A program made the position numbers and the translations under genes. Below the pieces are notes generated by a model. It did not search any database. It was not told the origin of the DNA and worked only from the letters and a program-made list of their open reading frames with translations. From positions 186,001 to 250,000 of the forward strand of contig JBIOHC010000001.1 in assembly GCA_044448685.1 (NCBI GenBank): a stretch of 64,000 nt of DNA. Reading direction: 5' to 3'. Below are positions 1-7,337 of the stretch, piece after piece (positions within the stretch are counted from its first letter, which is position 1; each line of letters opens with the position of its first letter). This DNA comes from Palsa-965 sp044448685 (GTDB lineage: Bacteria > Bacteroidota > Bacteroidia > Palsa-965).

Positions 1-15
1 CTCCTTAAGCCAACA

Positions 16-1413
16 ATGAGCAGTACCAAAGAGTCCGGGAAAGCCCGTCAAATATGGAATTTCATGCGTATTTCCCTGAACGGGGAGGAGCAGGATTATA
101 CACAGGGAAGCATCCGTAAGGCTGTCCTGCTTCTCGCTATACCCATGATTCTGGAGCTGAGCCTGGAAAGTATCTTCGCGCTGGTAGATATGTTCTTCGT
201 CAGTAAATTGGGTCAGAATGCCATTGCTACTGTAGGTCTTACCGAATCATTTATCACCATTATTTACTCTGTAGCCATTGGTCTGAGTACAGCAGCTACG
301 GCTGTTGTAGCGAGACGTACAGGCGAAAAGAACCCTGACGGAGCTGCACATGCCGGTGCACAGGCCTTACTTATATGTATGGGCGTTTCTGTCCTGACAA
401 GTTTAGGAGGAACAATCTTTGCCGGGGATATCCTCCGGCTGATGGGTGCCAGTCCGGCTGTTGTTGCAGGCGGAGCCATCTATACCCGTATCATGTTCGG
501 GGGCAGTCTGGCTATCATGCTCCTCTTCCTTATCAATGGTATCTTTCGCGGGGCAGGTGATGCAGCCATGGCCATGAAAAGTCTGTGGATTGCCAGTATC
601 ATCAATATAGTACTCTGTCCTATCCTTATTCATTTTTTCGGTCTGAAAGGAGCTGCCATAGCCACGGTAATTGGTCGCAGTTCAGGAGTAGTTTACCAGT
701 GCTATCATTTATTTAAGGGTAGCGGACTGGTCAAACTCCATGCCTGGCATTTCCGTTTTGATGCCCTTATTAACAAAACGATTCTCAGTATTGCGTGGCC
801 TGCCACATTTCAGTTTATGCTGGGCAGCGGAAGCTGGATAGTGATGGCCCGGCTCGTTGCCGAAACAGGAGGAACAACGGCATCAGCCGGATATCAGATA
901 GCGGTTCGCAATGTGATCTTCTTCATTCTTCCTGCCTGGGGACTGAGTAATGCAGCTGCTACCCTGGTAGGGCAGAATCTGGGTGCAGGGCAACAGGAGA
1001 GGGCTGAAAAAAGTGCAATGATGACTGTTCGTTACAATGTCATCTTTATGAGTTTTGTAACAGTGCTGTTTCTGTTTTTTGCAGGACCTATCATACGTTT
1101 TTTTACCAGCGATGAGGCAGTGGTTAAATATGGAGTTCTGTCATTACAGATCTTCGGTTCGGGTTATATCTTTTACGGTATTGCCATGGTGATGACGCAA
1201 GCCCTGAATGGAGCAGGAGATACCCGCACCCCTACACTAATCAATTTTGTGGCTTTTTGGGTGTTTCAGATTCCGCTGGCTTATTGTCTGGCCAAAGGTC
1301 TCGACTGGAAAGCTACCGGAGCCTTTATTTCCACCCCTGCTGCTGAGACCGTTATTGCGTTGATGGCGTGGTATTTTTTTAAGAAAGGGAACTGGAAGAA
1401 AATTAAGGTCTGA
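16..1413 (+). CDS. MATE family efflux transporter
   Basis: Predicted inner-membrane antiporter that expels drugs or metabolites in exchange for Na+ or H+. The 465 residues match the usual MATE length. After a hydrophilic stretch of about 35 residues come two homologous halves with about twelve hydrophobic segments; the first half starts with the typical stretch reading PMILELSLESIFALVDMFFV, and a similar PATFQFMLGSGSWIVMARLV opens the second half. The ATG at 16 gives the complete family N-terminus. It stands alone: the window starts just upstream and the next gene is convergent. Substrate cannot be read from the sequence. Confidence 0.93.
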   Translation: MSSTKESGKARQIWNFMRISLNGEEQDYTQGSIRKAVLLLAIPMILELSLESIFALVDMFFVSKLGQNAIATVGLTESFITIIYSVAIGLSTAATAVVARRTGEKNPDGAAHAGAQALLICMGVSVLTSLGGTIFAGDILRLMGASPAVVAGGAIYTRIMFGGSLAIMLLFLINGIFRGAGDAAMAMKSLWIASIINIVLCPILIHFFGLKGAAIATVIGRSSGVVYQCYHLFKGSGLVKLHAWHFRFDALINKTILSIAWPATFQFMLGSGSWIVMARLVAETGGTTASAGYQIAVRNVIFFILPAWGLSNAAATLVGQNLGAGQQERAEKSAMMTVRYNVIFMSFVTVLFLFFAGPIIRFFTSDEAVVKYGVLSLQIFGSGYIFYGIAMVMTQALNGAGDTRTPTLINFVAFWVFQIPLAYCLAKGLDWKATGAFISTPAAETVIALMAWYFFKKGNWKKIKV

Positions 1414-1424
1414 TCGTACTGTTT

Positions 1425-1480
1425 GTCATTCTGAGGCGCCTTGGGGCGGAGAAGAGCGAAAGCAGTGCCGAAGAATCTCC
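1425..1480. repeat. GTCATTCTGAG...GAAGAATCTCC intergenic repeat copy
   Basis: The space between two convergent genes begins with GTCATTCTGAG and ends with GAAGAATCTCC around a GC-rich middle. From memory, segments of this form are scattered between genes in many Bacteroidota genomes; this is the only copy seen in the window, so the repeat status rests on recall, not on a second copy here. It may also serve as a terminator region for the convergent pair. Confidence 0.4.
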
Positions 1481-1504
1481 TTGGCAGAATAATAAAGGAG
1501 CTCA

Positions 1505-2413
1505 TTAATGCTGAACCAACAGTTTACGGCTGAAGGGTCCTTTGGAGGTTGTTCCCATTATAAGGTAGAGGCCATCGGGTAGAGAGGAGGTATTGATAAG
1601 AATTGCATTTCCAACCTCTTTTAATGGAATCAGACTTTTTCCCTGCGTGTTGTAAAGCAGCATGTCTCCCATTTTATACGGTGAATAGATCCTTGCCTGT
1701 TGATCGGCCGGGTTGGGAATCAGCTCTATTTGCTGTTTCTCCTCCTCTGGTACTGCAATACCCAATGGAATTCTGCATGTAGGGCCAGGAGCCGGATACA
1801 AGGCAGAATCATTCAGGCTGTAGCAATTCAGGCCGCTGGCACCACAGTCCATATTCATCCCGAAACTTTCTATGAGTCCTCCTGAAAACCCTATACCCTC
1901 CAGCACCATTTCGGAGGTATGATTTATGTAGAATCTTTTCCGGTACTGATTGCGGACCAATATACTGTCCATCGCGGTTACAACAAGAGTATGGGTGGAG
2001 TTATTAAATGTTAGCGGAAGGGTATCGCCAACAGAGAGGTTAAAATTGTAAAGCAGTTTCTCCGGCTGATTGGAAGGGTCGCAGATAAACATCGTTTTGA
2101 GCGTATCCCTGAGCAAGGCCAGTGGCATAATCGTGTCATAATAGTTGATAACACCCTGGCAGTTGGAAGGTACAGGCGGACTGGTATACCAGGCAAAGGT
2201 TGTCTGACCTTTTTTGAATAATTTTTTATACCTATGATGCGCGATGACCGTATCGCCTTTGACATAATAATTATAGGTATCGGTCTGGATGCAGTTCGGT
2301 CCGGAGAAGGAGCAGCTGACACGTACTGTCCATTCGGGATTATTGAGGAGATAGCTTTGAGCGAACGAAAGCAAGGGAAGCAGAAGAAGGAGGAAGAGCA
2401 GCCTTGATTTCAT
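1505..2413 (-). CDS. T9SS type A sorting domain protein, secreted
   Basis: Secreted protein of unknown function, 302 residues. A signal peptide (MKSRLLFLLLLLPLLSFAQ) begins it. The last 75 residues have the type IX secretion (por-type) pattern: LIPNPADQQARI, then a turn with LYNTQGKS, then LPDGLYLIM and a basic end (SRKLLVQH). Such tails direct cargo through the outer membrane and are then removed. The middle, about residues 25-210, is cysteine-containing and beta-rich in appearance and shows no domain I recognise. Convergent with the MATE gene; no operon partner. Confidence 0.85.
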   Translation of the reverse strand: MKSRLLFLLLLLPLLSFAQSYLLNNPEWTVRVSCSFSGPNCIQTDTYNYYVKGDTVIAHHRYKKLFKKGQTTFAWYTSPPVPSNCQGVINYYDTIMPLALLRDTLKTMFICDPSNQPEKLLYNFNLSVGDTLPLTFNNSTHTLVVTAMDSILVRNQYRKRFYINHTSEMVLEGIGFSGGLIESFGMNMDCGASGLNCYSLNDSALYPAPGPTCRIPLGIAVPEEEKQQIELIPNPADQQARIYSPYKMGDMLLYNTQGKSLIPLKEVGNAILINTSSLPDGLYLIMGTTSKGPFSRKLLVQH

Positions 2414-2479
2414 TGATACGGGTTGAGAATAGAAAGGTAGGGTAAATTTCTTATACTTAATGAGAAAATACGTTGGTGT

Positions 2480-2561
2480 AATAGAACGCAGATTTTCATG
2501 ATTCGTATGATAAAATAAGACTATGATTAATCTTAAAAATCATGAAAATCCCTGTTCTATA
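2480..2561. repeat. Inverted-repeat element, copy 1
   Basis: Imperfect inverted repeat: the left arm starts ATAGAACGCAGATTTTCATG and the right arm ends ATGAAAATCCCTGTTCTAT, its near reverse complement, around an AT-rich centre. The same arms occur at 7239-7328, 11411-11563 and 15781-15881, always between genes. It could form a long hairpin in either transcript. Confidence 0.75.
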
Positions 2562-2625
2562 ATACAAAGTATGTCACGTTTATTTCCCCTCATTTCACAA
2601 AAAAACAGGATTTTGAAAATGAAAA

Positions 2626-2937
2626 TTAATTCTTCCCCTCCTTCGTGATCTCAAATACCTGGCTTTCTACAGCCAGGTTGGAAAGCACATCAAGTACAAA
2701 GTCTTCCGCTTTGATAATTAATGTGTGTTGTTCCTTTTTCCCGGCCACAGGGGTTTGGGAGAGCGAAGTAATGCGTACGGTAAACAGCATTCCGTTCTGC
2801 AGTCTCAGATTCAGATACCAGCCCTCCTTGACAGCGCCTTCCTGAACATGCCCGATGAGATGGAATTCTTTATTCGCTCTTTCATCAACACTGCTGAGGA
2901 TTTCGAAGAGACCTTGTTTTTCTTTTTCCTTACTCAT
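2626..2937 (-). CDS. Hypothetical protein, 103 aa, cytosolic
   Basis: Not recognised. A 103-residue protein without signal peptide or membrane segment. It begins with a charged stretch (MSKEKEKQGLF) and alternates hydrophobic residues as in a small beta-barrel or beta-sandwich. It follows the 134-residue membrane protein upstream by one base, so the two are probably co-transcribed and translationally coupled. No catalytic motif visible. Confidence 0.6.
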   Translation of the reverse strand: MSKEKEKQGLFEILSSVDERANKEFHLIGHVQEGAVKEGWYLNLRLQNGMLFTVRITSLSQTPVAGKKEQHTLIIKAEDFVLDVLSNLAVESQVFEITKEGKN

Positions 2938-2938
2938 C

Positions 2939-3343
2939 TCAGTTCTTTTTAATCTTCAGCTGAAGTTCGCTGACGAGGGCGGCACGGTCTTCAGCAGTGA
3001 GTGCCATAAACGGAAGGACTACCTTTTTTTCTGTTCCGGAATCATTCACCATCAGGAAACCTTTCCTGACAAGGTCTCCGCCGATAGATTTTATATCGCT
3101 GTACAGAACCATTTTCTTTGGGGCGATCGGGGCCGCTTTCAGGATGAGGTGATCATCAAGCAGGATGACGGGTTTGTTTTTTTTCTGCCAGAAACTCATC
3201 AGGATCAGCAGGAAACCAAATACAATGGCCATTACATTTATCCGGCCCAGGAATATGATCGCTACCCCACACCCCAACAAAATAATACCGAAGATGAGAC
3301 TTTGATTAACGGCTTTGGAAGAAAAAGAAAATTCTTTGTTCAT
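2939..3343 (-). CDS. Small membrane protein with PH-like cytosolic part
   Basis: A 134-residue protein with two hydrophobic segments near residues 15-50 separated by GRIN, followed by a soluble part of about 80 residues (KPVILLDDHLILKAAPIAPKK, later KKVVLPFMALT) that resembles the membrane-anchored bacterial PH-like proteins. The family assignment is inference from this pattern. Its start overlaps the end of the upstream gene by four bases (ATGA type), and its stop is one base before the next gene, so 3627-2626 behaves as one transcription unit. Function unknown. Confidence 0.6.
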   Translation of the reverse strand: MNKEFSFSSKAVNQSLIFGIILLGCGVAIIFLGRINVMAIVFGFLLILMSFWQKKNKPVILLDDHLILKAAPIAPKKMVLYSDIKSIGGDLVRKGFLMVNDSGTEKKVVLPFMALTAEDRAALVSELQLKIKKN

Positions 3344-3627
3344 GTTTTTTGTTTTTGACGTTTGAGTTCAAATTCCTGTTCGCTGAGTTTGTCCAGATTG
3401 GCACGTGCTCCGAGCGCACCTATAAAGCCTATGGGTATAAACCCAATACATCCGACGAGGAAACAGATATTACCTGTCTTTTGCTGACCGGTACTGAGGA
3501 GGATTATCCCAAGGAGATTGAATATGAGAAAAACAAGCATAACCATACCAACAACTGTGTTCTGGAAAAAGCACAGGGCCACAATAAGGGTATGGAGTAT
3601 CAGGGCAAGAATAACCTTTGTGTTCAT
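3340..3627 (-). CDS. Small hydrophobic membrane protein, 95 aa
   Basis: Not recognised beyond being a membrane protein: two or three hydrophobic segments (about residues 5-45 and 52-75) and a charged tail rich in Lys, Glu and Gln. First gene of a three-gene minus-strand unit. A TACATTTG box at 3648-3655 (minus strand), about 20 bases before the ATG, fits the Bacteroidetes -7 element, although no clear -33 TTG is seen. Function unknown. Confidence 0.55.
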   Translation of the reverse strand: MNTKVILALILHTLIVALCFFQNTVVGMVMLVFLIFNLLGIILLSTGQQKTGNICFLVGCIGFIPIGFIGALGARANLDKLSEQEFELKRQKQKT

Positions 3628-3668
3628 ACTTCGGCTGGAATCGTATTCAAATGTATATAAACGACGGT

Positions 3669-4538
3669 TCAGTTTGCAGCAGGAGTCTTCATTTTCTTTT
3701 TAAATGCGTCAATGGTGGCTCCGGGCGACATGAGAATGGGTATTTGATTCCAGTCCTTGTATTTGGCTGTCAGTTCGGCTTTTTTTGAATCGTCGGCAGC
3801 GGCAGCTTTCATATCCAGAAAATACTGACGGAACGTATCGATTATTTCTTTTCCTCCGTTGATACCATGGCCGGGAACGACCTGCTGTATATCAAACAGC
3901 TTCGGCAGCATATCGAATGCTTCAAGATAAGCTTCGGGATCAGCCACGCCCATAATCACCGGTGCCTGTTTGTTCAGGACAAGATCACCGGTAAACAGCA
4001 TTTTCCTCCGGTGCAGGTAAACCACCACATCACTGGCTGTATGTATGTTTTTGCCCATATTATAAATCGTGACGGAATCCGTACCCATTGCAATCGTGAT
4101 ACTCTGCTTCAGCCATTCAGTAGGCAGGCCATCATCCCCGTTTTGGTTTTTCCATTCTGCAACACTATAATTTCCTCCGGCCATTATACTTTGACCTTTA
4201 TAGAATTTGTTGCCTCCTGTATGATCCGGGTGGAAATGGGTGTTGACTACCAGGATATGTTTGTATCCTGCAAGCTCCTTCACTTTTTTGTAAAGCTGCT
4301 CCGAAGCATCGTTCATCTTGGTATCAATGACAAGTACCAGACTGTCGCCTACCAATATGCCGCTGTTGCCTCCTCCACCGAGCATAAGGGTCAGCTCCGT
4401 GTCGTACTGGACAAGATGAGTCTCTTTCATCTTTTGCATGAAAGGGCGGAGATAGATCATATAGATTGTAAAGGCAATGCCTCCCAGTATGAGGATTATG
4501 AAGGCCAGCCATTTGAGGATTTTTGTGAATCTTTTCAT
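3669..4538 (-). CDS. Membrane-anchored MBL-fold metallo-hydrolase
   Basis: Metallo-beta-lactamase-fold hydrolase of 289 residues. An N-terminal anchor (about residues 9-30, FTKILKWLAFIILILGGIAF) places the enzyme domain outside the cytosol. The domain contains the zinc motif NTHFHPDHTGGN (HxHxDH) near residue 100, a later LFTGDLVL aspartate and VVPGHG histidine. Substrate is unknown; related proteins include lactonases, thioesterases and quinoprotein-relay proteins. The gene is divergent from the sigma factor at 4623, with about 85 bases between the starts. Confidence 0.85.
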   Translation of the reverse strand: MKRFTKILKWLAFIILILGGIAFTIYMIYLRPFMQKMKETHLVQYDTELTLMLGGGGNSGILVGDSLVLVIDTKMNDASEQLYKKVKELAGYKHILVVNTHFHPDHTGGNKFYKGQSIMAGGNYSVAEWKNQNGDDGLPTEWLKQSITIAMGTDSVTIYNMGKNIHTASDVVVYLHRRKMLFTGDLVLNKQAPVIMGVADPEAYLEAFDMLPKLFDIQQVVPGHGINGGKEIIDTFRQYFLDMKAAAADDSKKAELTAKYKDWNQIPILMSPGATIDAFKKKMKTPAAN

Positions 4539-4622
4539 GGATGATAAAGCAAACGGTTAGGTGATCCGTTTGAAAGGAGAAAGGTAACAAACTAATCAGA
4601 TAATTCACTGTAACTTTACCCC

Positions 4623-5207
4623 ATGCCGGAACAGGAACAAGCCAGAAAACAAATCAGCGAATGGGTGGATCTATACTCCCGTGATTTATTTGCCAGAGCT
4701 TATCACCAGATTTCCGATAAGGAGACTGCAGAAGACCTTGTGCAGGATACGTTTATTGCAGCTTACCAGGGCATCTCTTCTTTTCAGGGTGAGAGCACAG
4801 CAAAAACCTGGCTGTTCTCTATTCTGAACCATAAAATAATGGATTATCATCGCAGGCATTTCCGTAATCCGGTAATGGCGTCGGGTAAGGTTGGAGGCGG
4901 ATTGGATATACTCGAAATCATGTTTGATGAACAGCATGAATGGAGAAAGCAAGCCCGGCCAGGGAACTGGGAAACGGATTCAGAAAACCTGGCCGACAAA
5001 CCCGAATTTATTGCTGTTCTGGATAAATGCTTCAGGAAACTGCCGGCAGACTGGAGCACAGCCATGAAGTGTAAGTATCTGGAAGAAAAAGAAGGGAAAG
5101 AAATTTGTCAGGATTTGGGTATTACAACGACTAATTTCTGGCAGATCCTTCACAGGGCCAAACTCCAGTTGAGAGCCTGCCTGGAACTGAACTGGTTTAA
5201 GAAATAA
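4623..5207 (+). CDS. ECF-type sigma-70 family RNA polymerase sigma factor
   Basis: Alternative sigma factor of 194 residues. Region 2 is visible at about residues 20-75 (LFARAYHQISDKETAEDLVQ, then TAKTWLFSILNHKIMDYHRR), and region 4 at about 145-190 (KLPADWSTAMKCKYLEEKEG, then EICQDLGITTTNFWQILHRA). The linker is longer than usual. It is followed after four bases by a small zinc-binding protein that is a candidate anti-sigma factor, so the pair is probably an operon answering an envelope or redox signal. The regulon is unknown. Confidence 0.92.
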   Translation: MPEQEQARKQISEWVDLYSRDLFARAYHQISDKETAEDLVQDTFIAAYQGISSFQGESTAKTWLFSILNHKIMDYHRRHFRNPVMASGKVGGGLDILEIMFDEQHEWRKQARPGNWETDSENLADKPEFIAVLDKCFRKLPADWSTAMKCKYLEEKEGKEICQDLGITTTNFWQILHRAKLQLRACLELNWFKK

Positions 5208-5211
5208 GGCA

Positions 5212-5490
5212 ATGAAGAAACTCATGCATCTGTTTATGCTTTCCTGCCTTAAGGTAAGCCAGCTCATTGAAAAAAAACAGGTACTGGGCCTTTCCCGGAT
5301 GGAAAAGATGGGACTGGCCATGCATTTATCCATGTGTGATGCCTGTACGGCCTATCAGCAACAAAGTTTATATATGGACAGAATTCTGAAGGCCCACTTT
5401 AGGGGCCCGGCAATAAACCCTAACACAGTCCCCCTGTTATTGGATGTCCAGGCAATAAAATCCAAAGTCCTTTCCTCACTGGATAAATAA
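5212..5490 (+). CDS. Putative zinc-binding anti-sigma-like protein, 92 aa
   Basis: A small protein with the HxxxCxxC pattern (HLSMCDACTAYQQQ, near residues 39-52) found in zinc-binding anti-sigma (ZAS) domains. It lies four bases after an ECF sigma gene, the usual place for its partner. It has no membrane segment and ends after 92 residues, so if it binds the sigma factor it does so as a soluble switch. The role is inferred from motif and position; the sequence is too short for more. Confidence 0.65.
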   Translation: MKKLMHLFMLSCLKVSQLIEKKQVLGLSRMEKMGLAMHLSMCDACTAYQQQSLYMDRILKAHFRGPAINPNTVPLLLDVQAIKSKVLSSLDK

Positions 5491-5544
5491 TTATTTTCTT
5501 TCCCCTGTCAGGTTCCTGGTTTCTATGCGACTATAAGATTAAAC

Positions 5545-5564
5545 AGGCAAGTCCCGGCTTGCCT
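5545..5564 (+). other. Perfect hairpin upstream of the Cys/His-repeat gene
   Basis: AGGCAAG, a six-base loop TCCCGG, and CTTGCCT form a perfect 7-bp stem. No T-run follows, so it is not a standard terminator. It lies about 47 bases before the ATG at 5611 and may be a leader structure, an operator, or simply the end signal of the sigma/anti-sigma unit. Confidence 0.4.
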
Positions 5565-5610
5565 AAATCAACATCATACTGCTTCCGGGAGGCAGTTAAA
5601 ACAAAAAATC

Positions 5611-5904
5611 ATGAAAAAATTAATGTTCGTTCTCAGCGTACTGTTTATGTCTGTAATGGCTCATGCCCAGACCGATGGAAAGTCAAAGATGGCTATGAAG
5701 GATCATTCCTGCACTGCCGCCTGTAAAGATGGCAAGCATATGTATGCCCATGGTGAAAAAGGACATACCTGTGGTAAGGAATGCAAAAGTATGGGTAGTA
5801 CCATGAAAGAACATACCTGCACACCTGCCTGTAAAGACGGTAAGCATATGTATGCACATGGGGAGAAAGGGCATACCTGTACAGCTGATTGCAAGAAGAT
5901 GTAA
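5611..5904 (+). CDS. Secreted Cys/His-rich tandem-repeat protein, 97 aa
   Basis: A small exported protein: signal peptide MKKLMFVLSVLFMSVMAHAQ, then two near-identical units of about 32 residues. Each unit reads (D/E)H(S/T)C(T)xxCKDGKHMYAHGEKGHTC followed by another CxxxC-like pair (GKECKSM or TADCKKM). With eight Cys, many His and several Met, it is probably a periplasmic metal-binding (copper or zinc) or redox-buffer protein; that is inference. The near-perfect nucleotide repeat shows a recent internal duplication. It lies after an ECF sigma/anti-sigma pair and has its own terminator. Confidence 0.75.
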   Translation: MKKLMFVLSVLFMSVMAHAQTDGKSKMAMKDHSCTAACKDGKHMYAHGEKGHTCGKECKSMGSTMKEHTCTPACKDGKHMYAHGEKGHTCTADCKKM

Positions 5905-5921
5905 GGATCAGTTTAGGAAAT

Positions 5922-5958
5922 GGGCAGCCCTGACGGTTATGGTTGGGGCTGCTTTTTT
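5922..5958 (+). terminator. Intrinsic terminator after the Cys/His-repeat gene
   Basis: GGCAGCCC pairs with GGGGCTGC across a loop of about 14 bases and is followed directly by TTTTTT, 18 bases after the stop codon at 5904. Confidence 0.8.
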
Positions 5959-6328
5959 GCTTTGCATCCCTCCTACAACTTGTCCCTGAATCTTACATGT
6001 TAGGAAATTGCTCAAAAGTGAAAAAACATGATAGCCATCATAATACAATAATTTTTGTCTATGGCTTCAAAGCCCTTTATCTATTGCATTAAATTCATTC
6101 CGGAGAGGGCTAAATACTATGTAACCATCCGCCGGCCCTTAGTTAGACAAAATAAAGGACATAAATAATACAAGTAAGGAATATTTTATTTGCATTTAAA
6201 GTGCCATTCATGTTATTATTCCATATTCCATTTGATGGATGTGGGAATATGGGGTATTCTTGCCGGGGGAAATTAACAGGTTAATTAATCAAGATGAATT
6301 TAAAAACAGGGTTACAATTACAAAACAA
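5959..6328. other. Gene-free AT-rich stretch
   Basis: No convincing gene, RNA or repeat was found. The DNA is noticeably more AT-rich than its left neighbour and continues in the same style into the frameshifted gene at 6329. A small palindrome GGCTT-CAA-AGCC lies near 6063-6074. Some start codons upstream of 6329 are in frame with the next gene but would put extra residues before its signal peptide. Confidence 0.4.
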
Positions 6329-7214
6329 ATGTTTTATTTCAAAAGCAGTAAGGCACAAAACATATTGAAGCTTGTTGTGTCATTTCTATTGATATTTTTG
6401 AGTTTAGAGAATGTTAAATCGCAATCCCATATTTTGAAATACGATAGTCCGGTTTATTCTTGTTCAAACGATGGAGTTGTTAGTTCAAGCCTTGAAATGG
6501 CACCTGCCGGCTCTAAAATAGACTCAATCACACTTGATCAGACTAAGAGTTACGTAATTATACAATTTTTGAAATGGACCCCACCAAGCCCAACGGAAAC
6601 GGATGTAGAGTTCAAGACTAGTCAGCTATTAAAAATAAACACATTTAACTACACATTAGATGGTAATGCAGACTCGGTTAAAATTAAGCAAGCACAAAAC
6701 TTTTTTTATAGTGACACTCCAAGAAAACGTTTTGCAATTAAAAAAGAAAACTTTAGTGGCTATGCATCCAAATATGTAAAACCAAATAATTGGGATTTTA
6801 CTGCAGGCGCACTAACGATTCCTTTTAAGCTTCGTCCTAAGCCATTCGATTTTTCAAAGGATATAACAATGGGAGCTTCAGGTGCCTTGGGTTACAAGTT
6901 TAAAGGATTTACGCTATATGGGGTGTTAAGTTTAGGAATATCTTCAATATCAATTGATAGTTTGAATACCGAAGGTAAAGAAAAGTACTAGTCTATCTGC
7001 CTTTACTTTTAGTCCAGGTCTAGTGTTTGCATGGAAAAATTTACAAGCTAGTATTAACGTAGGCCAGGATTATCTAAGCAATGTGGATTCATCAAAAAAT
7101 TGGATTTATAATAAAAGCAGTTGGATTGGTGTTGGTGTTGGTTTTTTAATATTTCAGCCCCAAACGGCAAAGAGCCCCACGACAGAAACACCTCAAAAGC
7201 AAGCTAAAAAGTAG
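6329..7214 (+). pseudogene. Frameshifted gene for an exported, beta-rich protein
   Basis: The first part (to 6991) has a signal peptide (NILKLVVSFLLIFLSLENVK, cut after SQ) and ends in a stop right after EGKEKY. The next frame continues through the same place: from about 6978 to 7214 it reads on as KSTSLSAFTFSPGLVFAWKN and ends near KQAKK, the style of an outer-membrane beta-strand protein. Removing one A from the A-rich run at about 6977-6984 joins both parts into one protein of about 295 residues. It is a broken gene, a sequencing error, or a slippage site. Its low GC content differs from neighbouring genes, hinting at transfer. No family recognised. Confidence 0.6.
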
Positions 7215-7238
7215 TTTCCAAGATTATCAGAGTTTATA

Positions 7239-7328
7239 AAATCATATTTAATCATGACAATCATGAAAACCCGCGTTCTATTACGTCCGGGTGAAGATCA
7301 TGAAAATCCGCGTTCCATCACATCTGGG
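7239..7328. repeat. Inverted-repeat element, copy 2 (two right arms)
   Basis: Two right-arm segments in the same direction: AATCATGAAAACCCGCGTTC and, about 35 bases on, GATCATGAAAATCCGCGTTC. Both match the right arms at 2535-2560 and 15850-15881. The left arm is missing or worn. Located just after the stop of the frameshifted gene and just after the end of the minus-strand DUF4139 gene. Confidence 0.65.
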
Positions 7329-7337
7329 CTTTAATTC

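Noticed and set aside
3867..4544. A 225-codon plus-strand reading antisense to the MBL-fold gene
   Set aside because: The minus strand encodes a clear metallo-hydrolase with its zinc motif; the antisense reading has no family-like pattern.
5683..5894. Two antisense readings opposite the Cys/His-repeat gene
   Set aside because: They arise from the duplicated DNA; the plus strand has a signal peptide, repeat units and a terminator.
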